Shown here: positions 47,142 to 56,715 of the stretch, in pieces
Layout: each line of letters begins with the position of its first letter
Position numbering within the stretch: the stretch's first letter is position 1
Assembly: GCF_007748195.1 (NCBI RefSeq)
Contig: NZ_CP037920.1
Location: 6,449,300-6,513,299 of the forward strand
Length of the DNA: 64,000 nt
Direction: 5' to 3'
Source: Gimesia aquarii
Lineage (GTDB): Bacteria; Planctomycetota; Planctomycetia; Planctomycetales; Planctomycetaceae
Notes under the pieces: generated by a model
The model's input: only the letters and a program-made list of their open reading frames with translations
Databases searched by the model: none
Told to the model about the DNA's origin: nothing
Program-made: the position numbers and the translations under genes

Positions 47142-49493
47142 ATGAAAGACCCGGCTCGTCCGCAGCATATAACATCTATAGAAGATAACCCGATCTTCGT
47201 GCGTGGTGCCCTGATCTGGTTACTACTGTTTTTTATTACCTTTATCAGCTTTACGTTGCCCAATAATCCTTCCATCAGTCGCTGGGATATTGTGACTAAT
47301 ATCCCTTATCTTCTTCTGGATCTGGTCGATCCTCTGCCTGAAGAAAATCCACACCCTGCAGGTTGGAGTTATTTTCCACAACGATTTCCTCTAATTGGTA
47401 TTGCACTTGTGATCCTCACAGGCGCATGGGGTTTAGGACAAATCGTAACCAGGTTGATTCGAATTCCATTGGCTCCTTTCACAATAGAACGAACCGTATT
47501 CGCATATGGAGTCGGTATCTCCGGTGTTTCGTTGCTCACTTTAGGAGGAGGTTTACTAGGAATTCTTTCCCAGACACTCTGTTATCTGGTACTTGGCTTG
47601 AGTGCATTACTGGGGGGAATCTCAGCATATACTGAATCCAAAAGGAACATTAGTCCTACCCCACCTTTAAAACAGTCCCCATCAGATACAGTCTCTCAAG
47701 AGACGATATTTCGTGGGGCCTGCTGTCTATTGATTTTCCCTTTTGTACTCAGCATGTTTTTAGGTTCTATGTTACCTTCCACTGATTTTGATGTGCTGGA
47801 ATATCATTTTGGTGGTCCCAAAGAATTCTATCAGCAAGGTTGTATTAGCTTCCTGCCGCATAATGTTTATACCAGTTTTCCCTTTTTGACTGAGATGCTC
47901 ACACTGCTGGCAATGTCGCTCAAAGCAGACTGGTACTTTGGTGCACAAGCGGGCAAGCTGGTTCTGATGAGCTTTTCCCTATTCACGGCACTTGGGATTT
48001 TTGCTGCTGCCCGCCGCTGGTTTGGTTCAGAGACAGGATGGCTTGCGGCTACGATTTATCTTACCACTCCTTGGACCTATCGTATTTCCATAATTGCTTT
48101 AACCGAAGGAGCACTCTCCTTTTATTTGATGTCCAGTTTATTGGCTCTTATGCTGACCATACAAATATTAAAATCTTTTAGTATTTGCATAGCTGATCGT
48201 CCCCCCACACTCGATTCAAATCAAGAAGTTGCGCCAAACAAGAAGCTTTGCTACTTGTACGGTTATACCTGTCTGACTGGCTTATTATCTGGTTCTGCCA
48301 TGGCATGTAAATATCCGGGAGTGCTATCAGTCGTCATTCCCATTGGCTTAGCACTATTAGGTTTTAGCTGGGCTTTATTGAAACATGATAAACAACAACG
48401 AATGTCTGTCACGCTCAAGCTCGCCGGAATTTTTTCTCTGGGCACACTACTCACTATCGGCCCCTGGCTATTAAAAAATTTATGGGAGACAGGCAATCCA
48501 GTATACCCGTTGCTCTATTCTGTATTTGGTGGTATTGACTTGAATGATCATCTCAACACGAAATGGAAAGGTGGCCATAGCCCCAAATCACATAATCCAG
48601 TTAATTTAGGAAAAAACTTGATTGATGTCACCATGAAAAGTGATTGGCTGAGCCCACTACTGTTTAGTCTGGCACCACTCGCATTTTTGAAGCAACAACA
48701 TCGCCGGTTAATTTATTGGCTATGGATTTATGTGGGATTCCTGTTCCTTTCCTGGTGGGTATTCACACATCGCATTGACCGCTTCTGGGTTCCCATGATT
48801 CCCGTGGCTTCTGTACTAGCAGGTATCGGAGCGACCTGGAGTTCAAAACGAACCTGGAAAACAGGAGCTTTCATCGCGATTTTAGCTGCAGGTCTGTTTA
48901 ACCTGTGTGTCGTAACAAGTGGACTTGGTGGAAATAACGCCTACTTAGACGACTTGAACTATGCTCGGAAGTTTACTGCAAATTTAACTGGTCCCGAAAT
49001 CATGCAACTGAACCAGATGCAGCTTGGCCCGAATCAAGTGGTACTCTCTGTCGGCGATGCAGAACTGTTTAATGCCGAGTTTCCCGTGATCTATAGCACG
49101 GTATTTGACCACGAAGTTTTCAAGCAATGGACGGCAGAACCAGAACCGGGTGTTCCAGATAAATTACTCTCAATGAAATCAGCCAACAAAATCAAAGAAA
49201 AGTTAAAAGCAGAGCGTATCGCTTATATTTACGTTAACTGGGCAGAAATACTTCGCTACCGGAAACCAAGCTCGTACGGCTATACCCACTATGTTTCACC
49301 GGGTAGATTCAAAAAAATGGTGAAGGAAAAAGTCTTGCTGCCTGCTTTACCAAACCGTTTCAGTTATCGTAAACTTGATACACTTGACAATGAAGAGCTA
49401 GAAGAACTTTTGAACTGGGCACCAGAACTCATAATAGAAAGAGAAGGCGAGCGCTACTTCATCACAGCTCAGATCTTTCCCGTTGCTCCATAA
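47142..49493 (+). CDS. large multi-helix glycosyltransferase-like membrane protein
   Basis: 783 residues. After an N-terminal helix and loop (PSISRWDIVTNIPY), it has about ten to twelve more hydrophobic segments and a long soluble C-terminus from about residue 570. The loop STDFDVLEYHFGGPKEFYQQG matches the acidic D/E motif position of GT-C enzymes such as GT39 and ArnT, and RIDRFWVPMIPVA is like the later RxxRF motif. The C-terminal soluble part may bind the acceptor. It has no family name that I recognise, and is possibly co-transcribed with nadC. Confidence 0.6.
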   Translation: MKDPARPQHITSIEDNPIFVRGALIWLLLFFITFISFTLPNNPSISRWDIVTNIPYLLLDLVDPLPEENPHPAGWSYFPQRFPLIGIALVILTGAWGLGQIVTRLIRIPLAPFTIERTVFAYGVGISGVSLLTLGGGLLGILSQTLCYLVLGLSALLGGISAYTESKRNISPTPPLKQSPSDTVSQETIFRGACCLLIFPFVLSMFLGSMLPSTDFDVLEYHFGGPKEFYQQGCISFLPHNVYTSFPFLTEMLTLLAMSLKADWYFGAQAGKLVLMSFSLFTALGIFAAARRWFGSETGWLAATIYLTTPWTYRISIIALTEGALSFYLMSSLLALMLTIQILKSFSICIADRPPTLDSNQEVAPNKKLCYLYGYTCLTGLLSGSAMACKYPGVLSVVIPIGLALLGFSWALLKHDKQQRMSVTLKLAGIFSLGTLLTIGPWLLKNLWETGNPVYPLLYSVFGGIDLNDHLNTKWKGGHSPKSHNPVNLGKNLIDVTMKSDWLSPLLFSLAPLAFLKQQHRRLIYWLWIYVGFLFLSWWVFTHRIDRFWVPMIPVASVLAGIGATWSSKRTWKTGAFIAILAAGLFNLCVVTSGLGGNNAYLDDLNYARKFTANLTGPEIMQLNQMQLGPNQVVLSVGDAELFNAEFPVIYSTVFDHEVFKQWTAEPEPGVPDKLLSMKSANKIKEKLKAERIAYIYVNWAEILRYRKPSSYGYTHYVSPGRFKKMVKEKVLLPALPNRFSYRKLDTLDNEELEELLNWAPELIIEREGERYFITAQIFPVAP

Positions 49494-49516
49494 ATTCCTG
49501 TCTTTCGAACGTAGAA

Positions 49517-49720
49517 TCAGCTTACGGGAGACTCAAAATCATTCAATTCACGACGCGCAGAGCGGAGTGCAGAACCAAAGTTGGGAATAATGATGTCACT
49601 ATCATCCAGATTCTGATACCCGCGTGGTTTGCTTTCCAAGAGGCAATACCGCTCAAGTTCATCAATGTGAATGGATTCACAATTGATGGCTTCTGCCAGT
49701 TTTTTGTCTGTCGTACTCAT
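49517..49720 (-). CDS. small hypothetical protein, 67 residues
   Basis: Start at ATG 49720 because AAAGGGGAG ends seven bases upstream (49727-49735), an unusually strong Shine-Dalgarno for this window; a longer in-frame start at 49789 is unlikely. Residues: MSTTDKKLAEAINC, an IDELERYCLLESKPRGY segment, and an acidic DDSDIIIPNFG loop with a helical tail. No transmembrane part. Family unknown. It is convergent with the gene at 47142 (23 bp) and divergent from trpB. Confidence 0.55.
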   Translation of the reverse strand: MSTTDKKLAEAINCESIHIDELERYCLLESKPRGYQNLDDSDIIIPNFGSALRSARRELNDFESPVS

Positions 49721-50032
49721 TATAGACTCCCCTTTAAGTCTCTTTAGTGAAACAATTCGCTTCACTATTCGCATCACGCATTTTATCAAGTTTTTAGTGA
49801 AATCCTACATAATTCTAGCTAGACATCTTGTTTTTTATGCCTAAAACAACTCAAAGCCAAGATACTAAAGTACATATGGCAACGGTTTATTTCTATCAAA
49901 CCATAGAACCCCATACCGAACCTTACCTGATTCTCAAGCGTCCAATTGCCGGGCATTGACCAGTGGCATTGGGAATTCAATAATGGTCAAAGCGAATCTT
50001 TTTGAATTACGTTTACTATATCTGAGTGAATT
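49721..50032. other. upstream region of trpB with a 40-codon frame
   Basis: 312 bp. It holds an open frame at 49837-49959 on the plus strand encoding 40 residues (start MPKTTQSQDTKV). It contains no tryptophan codons, so it is not a Trp attenuator leader. It ends before trpB and is not supported as a gene. Confidence 0.3.
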
Positions 50033-51238
50033 ATGACCACGATTTTATCTGATGTCCCAGACGCTTCAGGACGTTTTGGAGAGTTTGGACGACGATTTGT
50101 TCCTGAAACTTTGATGCACGCTCTCGAAGAACTGACTCAGGAATATGAAAAAGCAAAACAAGATGAGTCCTTCCAGTCCGAATTGAATGATCTGTTAAAG
50201 CATTATGTTGGCCGGCCCAACCCTCTTTATTTTGCGGAACGCCTCACAAAACATTGTGGAGGTGGCAAAATATACTTTAAACGTGAGGACCTGAACCACA
50301 CTGGCGCACACAAAATTAACAATACGATCGGCCAGGCGTTACTCACAGTGCGAATGGGCAAAAAGCGGGTCATTGCCGAAACAGGAGCAGGCCAACACGG
50401 AGTCGCGAGTGCCGTTGCATGTGCACGGTTTGGACTTGAATGTATTGTGTATATGGGTGAAGAAGACATACGTCGCCAAAAGCTGAATGTCTTCAATATG
50501 AAGATGATGGGTGCGGAAGTACGAGCTGTCACCAGTGGTTCCAAAACATTGCGTGATGCCGTCAACGATGCCATGCGCGACTGGATGTCAAGCGTGGAAT
50601 CAACTCACTACATCATCGGCTCGGTCATTGGGCCGCATCCCTTCCCAATGATGGTACGTGACTTTCAATCTGTCATTGGAAAAGAAACCCGTGCTCAGTG
50701 CTTGGAACAAACTGGGAAACTTCCAGATCAGGTCATTGCCTGTGTTGGTGGTGGCTCGAATTCCGCTGGAATGTTTTATCCGTTTATCGACGATGAGTCC
50801 GTAAAATTAATCGGAGTCGAAGCAGGCGGTCGTGGACCTGAACCAGGAGAACACGCCAGCACATTGAGCTATGGCGCCAAGGGAGTGCTGCATGGTAGCT
50901 TTGGATACGTTCTACAAGATAGTGACGGACAAACACAGGACGTACACTCGATTTCTGCTGGTCTCGATTATCCGGGAGTCGGTCCCGAACATAGCTACTG
51001 GAAAGACTCTGGCCGAGTAAACTATACTGCGATCACTGACAACGAAGCACTTGAAGGATTTCAAACGATGGCGAAACAGGAAGGAATCATTCCCGCCATT
51101 GAATCTTCCCATGCGATTGCCCACGCGATGAAAGTGGCGCGGGAAGCTCATTCCAATGAAACGATTGTCGTCTGTTTATCCGGCCGCGGAGATAAAGATG
51201 TGAATGAAGTGGCCCGCTTGCTAGGACAAGAAATTTAG
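50033..51238 (+). CDS. trpB: tryptophan synthase beta subunit
   Basis: 401 residues, PLP enzyme joining indole and serine to form tryptophan. [17 protein letters not shown] at the N-terminus; the Schiff-base lysine is Lys94 in [33 protein letters not shown] follows, then [10 protein letters not shown] (phosphate loop), and SGRGDKD at the end. Length and motifs match the usual TrpB1 group. It is followed 66 bp later by trpA on the same strand; no other trp genes are in the window. Confidence 0.97.
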   Translation: MTTILSDVPDASGRFGEFGRRFVPETLMHALEELTQEYEKAKQDESFQSELNDLLKHYVGRPNPLYFAERLTKHCGGGKIYFKREDLNHTGAHKINNTIGQALLTVRMGKKRVIAETGAGQHGVASAVACARFGLECIVYMGEEDIRRQKLNVFNMKMMGAEVRAVTSGSKTLRDAVNDAMRDWMSSVESTHYIIGSVIGPHPFPMMVRDFQSVIGKETRAQCLEQTGKLPDQVIACVGGGSNSAGMFYPFIDDESVKLIGVEAGGRGPEPGEHASTLSYGAKGVLHGSFGYVLQDSDGQTQDVHSISAGLDYPGVGPEHSYWKDSGRVNYTAITDNEALEGFQTMAKQEGIIPAIESSHAIAHAMKVAREAHSNETIVVCLSGRGDKDVNEVARLLGQEI

Positions 51239-51304
51239 TTAGACTAAAAAGACTGTTCGCTTAATCGTCTCCTCTCTTCAGATAAAAAAGTACAAAAACG
51301 AACC

Positions 51305-52126
51305 GTGACTAGACCTATTGCTGAAAAATTTTCGCAGGTGAGCTCAGAAGGCCGGATGGCGTTTATGCCATTTATTACTGCCGGTGATCCTGATCTTGAT
51401 ACAACAGTTGCCGTTTTAAAAGAATTAGCAAACTGCGGCGTTGATCTCATTGAAATCGGTTTTCCTTATAGTGATCCTATCGCCGACGGCCCCGTGATTC
51501 AGGAGTCCTATACACGCGCCTTGAATAATCATTTCCAAGTACATGAACTATTTGATGTATTAAAGTCGCTATCCTCAGATCAGACCACAACACTACCACC
51601 TCTGGTTGGCATGGTCTCCTACGCAATCATCTTTCGCTATGGTGCTGAGAAATTTTTAAACGAAGCAAGTGCCGCTGGATTCTCTGGGCTGATTGTCCCC
51701 GATTTGCCTGGTGATGAAGCATTAGAGTTTTCACAAAAAACACAATTGGCGAACTTAGATCTGGTACAACTCGTTTCCCCATTGACCCCGGAAGATCGTA
51801 CGAAACGTATCGTTCAATCTGCCAGTGGATTCATCTATTGTATCTCAGTCGCAGGAACGACGGGAGTGCGCGATGAATTGCCTGCGGAGTTAACCGTACA
51901 CCTGGAATCACTTCGTCAATTGACAGATCTTCCCCTGGCTGTTGGTTTTGGAATTAGCAAACCAGAACATGTCGATACGTTACGTGGTAAGGCCGATGGA
52001 TTCATTATTGGCTCTGCAATTGTGAAACAGTTTGCAGCCTTTTCTGATTCCAATCAAACCCGTGAGGAAGTGATTTCGTCAATAGGCAATTATGCCACTG
52101 AAATGATGAGTGCAACCAGAGGTTGA
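51305..52126 (+). CDS. trpA: tryptophan synthase alpha subunit
   Basis: 273 residues from GTG 51305. TIM barrel that cleaves indole-3-glycerol phosphate. AFMPFITAGDPDLDTTV, then IEIGFPYSDPIADGPVIQ with catalytic Glu50 and Asp61. GLIVPDLPGDE and VAGTTGVRDELP also match, and VGFGISKPEHV is the phosphate-binding segment. It works as an alpha2beta2 complex with TrpB next door, channelling indole. Its stop converges on the ASCH gene 25 bp away. Confidence 0.97.
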   Translation: MTRPIAEKFSQVSSEGRMAFMPFITAGDPDLDTTVAVLKELANCGVDLIEIGFPYSDPIADGPVIQESYTRALNNHFQVHELFDVLKSLSSDQTTTLPPLVGMVSYAIIFRYGAEKFLNEASAAGFSGLIVPDLPGDEALEFSQKTQLANLDLVQLVSPLTPEDRTKRIVQSASGFIYCISVAGTTGVRDELPAELTVHLESLRQLTDLPLAVGFGISKPEHVDTLRGKADGFIIGSAIVKQFAAFSDSNQTREEVISSIGNYATEMMSATRG

Positions 52127-52151
52127 ATCCGCTTATCTAAAACGATCTCTA

Positions 52152-52592
52152 CTACTTCCGAGTATCAGTGTATTTCCGCAAAAAAGGATAAAACCAGACA
52201 CCATAAGGTAAATAATCGGGAACTAATAAAGTTCTCATACGCCGAGGATTTGCCAGTTCCCAGCCATATTTCCCCTTCAAAAGTGTCGCTGGTATTCCTG
52301 ATGCAGCACTATGTTTTGCACTGGCAGGAAATGAGTTGATGATTTCGACGGTTCCGATCAAAACTCCAGTAGGAAGTTTATCGACATTAATTCCTGCTTG
52401 TTCAGCGGCAGCTTTCGCGTGAGGTGTTTTTGCGATTGTTTTCGAAGCATAAATATAAATCGGACCACGGATATGAGTCTGACTGGAACGCAGCTCAATC
52501 GTTTTAATACCTCGTAGAATCAGCTCTGCCCACGGCTGTCTAAGTCCCAAGGCAGGTAGACTTTTGTCGGGATGTTTGATTACTCTTGTCAT
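52152..52592 (-). CDS. ASCH-domain protein
   Basis: About 146 residues from ATG 52592, chosen because the alternative ATG at 52610 would overlap the upstream stop by 11 bases. The core SLPALGLRQPWAELILRGIKTIELRSS is the ASCH signature, followed by RGPIYIYASKT and a GVLIGTVEI strand. ASCH domains bind RNA or act as small nucleases or amidohydrolases; no catalytic reaction can be claimed here. It is immediately downstream of the beta-CASP gene, so a link to RNA metabolism is plausible. It is convergent with trpA. Confidence 0.75.
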   Translation of the reverse strand: MTRVIKHPDKSLPALGLRQPWAELILRGIKTIELRSSQTHIRGPIYIYASKTIAKTPHAKAAAEQAGINVDKLPTGVLIGTVEIINSFPASAKHSAASGIPATLLKGKYGWELANPRRMRTLLVPDYLPYGVWFYPFLRKYTDTRK

Positions 52593-52599
52593 TGCAAAC

Positions 52600-53994
52600 T
52601 TAAATTTCAAAAGACTGTTGATAGTGTGGGATCACCGGTTCCAGATCACACTGATCACGAATTAATTCTGATAATGCCTTCGAAGAGTTCGGCTCGCCAT
52701 GTACCAGAAAAACCTGGCCAATGTTTCCCTGTTTTGCCGACTCTTCATACCACCACTTAAAGTCTTCAACATCTGCATGTCCTGATAACCCGCTCAGTTG
52801 AACAACTTTGGCCTTTACCTCGTAGTACCGGTCAAATATTTTTACCTTCGGATCGCGATTTATCAACCGCCGTCCTAAAGTGTGAGCAGCCTGATAGCCC
52901 ATGAGTACGATCGTCGTTTCCAATTGTTCGATTCCATTTTTAAGATGATGCCGCACGCGACCATTCTCGCACATTCCGCTCCCGGCGATGACCACAAAAG
53001 CTCCTTTTCTTTTGTTAAGGGCGATACTTTCTTCTCGTGAGGAAACATAATTGAGTAATGAAAATCCGAAGGGATCTTTATCGGATTCGATAACATTTTT
53101 GACTTCATCGTCCATATCATGAATATGATGCCGGAATACGGAAACCAATCGAGTTGAAAGCGGGCTATCAACAAAGATCGGAATGTATGGTAGACGCTTT
53201 TCGTTATACAAATCATTCAAATAATAAATAATTTGCTGGGTTCGCCCTAAACTGAAGGCGGGGATAATCACACGCCCTTCGACGCGGTAGGCTTCATCCA
53301 AAATCTGGAAAAGCTCTTCTTTCATGTCGGACGCTTTTTCATGTACCCGATTACCATATGTGCTTTCAGAAATTAAAACCTCACAACCTTCAATTGGTTC
53401 CGGGTCTCTAAGTAATGGTAAATCCCGCCGACCCAGGTCTCCTGTAAATACGATGTGCCGCCATTCCCGTTGATCTTTGATTTTCATTTCAATGATCGCT
53501 GAACCCAGAATGTGTCCTGCATCAAGAAAACGAACTTTCAGGTCATCTCCTAATTCGTGCCACTCATGATAATCCAAGCGTTCAAAATGTTTGACCACTC
53601 CATTCACATCGTCTTCTGAATAGAGTGGCTCAATCGGCGGATGTTTCTCTGTTAATTTCCTGGCTAAGTAGCGAGCGTCTTCTTCCTGAATACGAGCACT
53701 ATCCTTGAGCATGATTTCAGCGATGTCAGCTGTTGACGAAGTACAAAAGACTGGACCACGAAATCCCTTGCTGTAAAGCCGTGGTAGGTTTCCACAATGA
53801 TCCATGTGACCATGCGATAGAAAGACCGCATCCAGAGATTCCGGTGGATAAGCAAACCGACTGTTCTTGATATAAGATTCTTCGCGGTGTCCCTGAAACA
53901 AGCCACAATCCAACAATATTTGCCGTGAATCTGTCTCGATTAAATGCTGGCTGCCCGTCACTTCACCGGCGGCTCCGAGGAAAGTAATTTTCAT
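52600..53994 (-). CDS. MBL-fold beta-CASP RNase-like protein
   Basis: 464 residues. Metallo-beta-lactamase core with SHGHMDHCGNLP (His61, His63, Asp65, His66), DAGHILGSAIIEM, and FTGDLGRRDLPLL. The beta-CASP insert carries STYGNRVHE, FSLGRTQQIIYYL and GSGMCENGRVRHHL, and SGLSGHADVEDF and LVHGEPNSS complete the RNA-specificity signature of the Ysh1/CPSF-73-like group. It likely cleaves RNA in a two-zinc site. The ASCH gene follows it, and a GT2 gene lies upstream across a 102-bp gap. Confidence 0.92.
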   Translation of the reverse strand: MKITFLGAAGEVTGSQHLIETDSRQILLDCGLFQGHREESYIKNSRFAYPPESLDAVFLSHGHMDHCGNLPRLYSKGFRGPVFCTSSTADIAEIMLKDSARIQEEDARYLARKLTEKHPPIEPLYSEDDVNGVVKHFERLDYHEWHELGDDLKVRFLDAGHILGSAIIEMKIKDQREWRHIVFTGDLGRRDLPLLRDPEPIEGCEVLISESTYGNRVHEKASDMKEELFQILDEAYRVEGRVIIPAFSLGRTQQIIYYLNDLYNEKRLPYIPIFVDSPLSTRLVSVFRHHIHDMDDEVKNVIESDKDPFGFSLLNYVSSREESIALNKRKGAFVVIAGSGMCENGRVRHHLKNGIEQLETTIVLMGYQAAHTLGRRLINRDPKVKIFDRYYEVKAKVVQLSGLSGHADVEDFKWWYEESAKQGNIGQVFLVHGEPNSSKALSELIRDQCDLEPVIPHYQQSFEI

Positions 53995-54096
53995 CTCACG
54001 TTTCGCTTTCAGACAAAACTACAGATTCAAGAGAAGGGGCGCGGAATCAGAAGTTAATTACTTCTTCTGAAAAGACAGGAACCTAACCAGAAAGTT

Positions 54097-55074
54097 TTAG
54101 ACGATTATTTCTTGCTCATTTTGTGCGGTACTCTCTGTTCTCTCCGCGATGCTATAGGAATCTTGATGACGTCCAGTATAGGCAACGATTAATTCCGCCA
54201 ATAGACCGAGACTGATTGCCTGCCCTCCCAGAATTGTCGCGGCTATAGAATAAGCGAGTAAAGGTCGATTGCCAATCGGCCCTAATCCCAACCCAAACAA
54301 ATTGGTCAGAATCCAAATCAGTGCTAGATATCCCAGACCTAATCCACCCAACAACAGACAAATGAGGCCCACAGCTCCCAACATATGTTGAGGACGCTGT
54401 CCATAACCAGTCAAAAAGCGAACTGTTAACAGGTCCAGAAAGCCTCTCAAAAAACGACGAACACCATATTTGGAATGGCCGTGTTGTCGTTCCCGATGGT
54501 GTACTGAAATTTCTGTTACTTTGAAACCTCTTGAATCTGCAAGAACTGGGATGAACCGATGTAATTCCCCATAAATGCGAAGCTCGGCGGCAACCTCTTT
54601 ACGAAATAATTTAAAGCCACAGTTATGATCGTGAAGCCACAATCCGGTCAGCTTGCCAACCATCCAGTTAAATACTTTACTGGGATATACTTTATGCCAC
54701 GGATCGAGACGTCTTTCTTTCCAACCATTGACAACATCATATCCTTCATCCAGTTTCTCCAGAAAACGGGGAATCTCTTTAGGGTTGTCTTGCAGGTCGG
54801 CATCCATCATCATGATCACAGACCCACGTGCCGCTCGCATGCCTGCAGTCAATGCAGCCGCTTTGGCAAAATTTCTTCGGAATCGAATTCCGGAAACACG
54901 ACCATCATTGGCGGCAAATTTAGAAATTATTTCCCAAGAGGTGTCTGTGGAACCATCGTCAATAAAGATCATTTCCAGATCAATGTTATGCTCTTGGCTC
55001 GTGTCACAGATTTCCTGATATAATTGTGGCAGACTTTCTGATTCATTCAAAGTCGGAATCATGATAGAGAGCAT
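54097..55074 (-). CDS. GT2 polyprenyl-phosphate glycosyltransferase (GtrB/DPMS-like)
   Basis: 325 residues from ATG 55074, supported by AAAGGG (55082-55087) seven bases upstream; the ATG at 55119 overlapping the previous stop is less likely. [35 protein letters not shown], and a DxD in [11 protein letters not shown]. It ends in two membrane helices (about residues 235-290). This shape is the DPMS/GtrB type that loads a sugar onto polyprenyl phosphate for export. It sits just after a UPF0104 flippase-like gene. Confidence 0.88.
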   Translation of the reverse strand: MLSIMIPTLNESESLPQLYQEICDTSQEHNIDLEMIFIDDGSTDTSWEIISKFAANDGRVSGIRFRRNFAKAAALTAGMRAARGSVIMMMDADLQDNPKEIPRFLEKLDEGYDVVNGWKERRLDPWHKVYPSKVFNWMVGKLTGLWLHDHNCGFKLFRKEVAAELRIYGELHRFIPVLADSRGFKVTEISVHHRERQHGHSKYGVRRFLRGFLDLLTVRFLTGYGQRPQHMLGAVGLICLLLGGLGLGYLALIWILTNLFGLGLGPIGNRPLLAYSIAATILGGQAISLGLLAELIVAYTGRHQDSYSIAERTESTAQNEQEIIV

Positions 55075-55115
55075 CACTGAGCCCTTTCTCGTAGCAGACA
55101 GTAACGATGGCACTT

Positions 55116-56174
55116 TCATTTTATTTCAGGAGAGGAATCTTCGTGTGTCGATGTTTGATCAACCTTCTCATAACTCCTGAAACTATAGTATAAAACAAAG
55201 GCTGACAATATTTCACTAGTAAAAGAAACGATTCGCATTAATAAGGCGGCAACAAAAGCATTAACAGGCCCAATCTCCGGACAACCGGTAAGAATTGCCA
55301 CAAGAAGTCCTTCTCGAATACCCAACCCCGCCGGTGCAAATAAAACTGCAAAACCTAAAGCGAGCGCGGCAGAAACCGCAGCAGTCCAAAGTGGCCACTG
55401 CCGTAGAACAAGTCCCTGATCTCCCAGAGAAGCAATAACCAGCCCTAAACTCAGGCCGTGCAAACTCCAGCTGATCAGAAAGACTAACACTCCCGCATAC
55501 AATAGACGTATCGAAATCGAAGCCTGCTGCGATTCACTCGATTCTTCTGATTCCAACTTCGACATCTTTTGCGAAATCCGCTTCAAAAGACGGGACAACA
55601 AGGGTAAAGAAACAAACAATGTAAAACAAAATAAAAATGGAACTAACAAGGGTCGAGACTGAATCGATTGAATCCAGGCGGGCCATTCAGTCGATTGTTC
55701 CGCATTAATGACGTATGGAACCAGTGCCAGAAAGACCACCAGCCCCACTCCCATCACTGCCAATGTCTCATAGGCGGCCGTCAGCATTGCCACAGAAACA
55801 CGCACACCGAAATCTTTTAAGAGTGTAGCCCGAATCAATAATACAGAAACTTTACCGGGAATGTATTTTCCTAAATGCCCACAATAATATGCACGTGCTG
55901 TCGGCCAAAATGTGGTACGCTCGCTTGAAGCAATCATCAATTGTTGCCAGAACCAAACCGAAGGTAACCAGGCAACGAAATAACAGATACCAGACAAAAT
56001 CAACCATGTAGGCTTAATCTGAATTTTTGTTATAGCCTCACCCTGCTCTTGATAGAGCTGATACCCTTGATTCCCCACATAATAAAAGATGAGCGCCAAT
56101 AATCCCCACTTTATCAGTTTCCAGACCCGAGGGAGGGTAGAATTGGAAGAGGGCGTGCCTTGTACTTCGGTCAT
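55116..56174 (-). CDS. UPF0104/LPG-synthase-TM family membrane protein
   Basis: About 352 residues from ATG 56174; a GTG at 56243 would add 23 and overlap the upstream gene. About eight hydrophobic segments in the arrangement of the flippase-like lysylphosphatidylglycerol-synthase membrane domain: [49 protein letters not shown] (conserved GKYxPGK), and [17 protein letters not shown] (PAGLGxRE), with [14 protein letters not shown] near the end. These proteins are linked to lipid-linked sugar or lipid transport across the membrane. The downstream GT2 supports a polyprenyl-sugar function. Confidence 0.85.
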   Translation of the reverse strand: MTEVQGTPSSNSTLPRVWKLIKWGLLALIFYYVGNQGYQLYQEQGEAITKIQIKPTWLILSGICYFVAWLPSVWFWQQLMIASSERTTFWPTARAYYCGHLGKYIPGKVSVLLIRATLLKDFGVRVSVAMLTAAYETLAVMGVGLVVFLALVPYVINAEQSTEWPAWIQSIQSRPLLVPFLFCFTLFVSLPLLSRLLKRISQKMSKLESEESSESQQASISIRLLYAGVLVFLISWSLHGLSLGLVIASLGDQGLVLRQWPLWTAAVSAALALGFAVLFAPAGLGIREGLLVAILTGCPEIGPVNAFVAALLMRIVSFTSEILSAFVLYYSFRSYEKVDQTSTHEDSSPEIK

Positions 56175-56229
56175 AAACAGTATGAACTTTGTTAGTATAA
56201 TGAGATGAAGAGCCTGGTTGGAGAAATAC

Positions 56230-56634
56230 CTAACCAACACCACTCTCTACTTGAGGGGTTGCAAACAATGCTTTCACAGAATTGCGTCTTAGAACCCAAA
56301 TCGTCCAAATACCGATGAATGTCCCTATCGGAAAAATGAAACATTCAGCAGCAGCCACAATAAGACAAAACGTATAATTCTGATGCTGAGCCAGAGACTG
56401 ACCAGTCAGAATAATACAAAATAAAATCGCAATTCCAATTAAAAGAAGCACAAAACCGAAGCCCAGCAATAAAGCGACTTCCAGTTCGGGCCTCGATTGT
56501 TCGAGCATTTTTCGATACTCATGAACCAGAATGAAAAGTGCTTCATAGAAATAATACGATACGAACAGGTTAGCAATCCCATAAACAATCTGTATTTTCG
56601 AAAGCAGTTTTAGATGTCGTTCGTCTCGGTTCAT
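56230..56634 (-). CDS. small four-helix membrane protein of unknown function
   Basis: About 134 residues from ATG 56634; the ATG at 56670 would add 12. The start MNRDERHLKLLSKIQIVYGIANL is common in uncharacterised planctomycete and Bacteroidetes membrane proteins. About three to four hydrophobic segments, and a short basic tail with WTIWVLRRNSVKALF. It lies 55 bp upstream of the UPF0104 gene on the same strand, probably in one transcript. No function is known. Confidence 0.6.
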   Translation of the reverse strand: MNRDERHLKLLSKIQIVYGIANLFVSYYFYEALFILVHEYRKMLEQSRPELEVALLLGFGFVLLLIGIAILFCIILTGQSLAQHQNYTFCLIVAAAECFIFPIGTFIGIWTIWVLRRNSVKALFATPQVESGVG

Positions 56635-56715
56635 GTTCTTAGCCCATTCAATTCTTTCGACTGGAAACATTTTATCCCAGCTTATTCGTATTCACTCAGT
56701 TGATTTCCAAAGACA

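Noticed and set aside
49837..49959. 40-codon frame upstream of trpB as a Trp leader peptide
   Set aside because: It contains no tryptophan codons and no attenuator-like stem pairs follow it.
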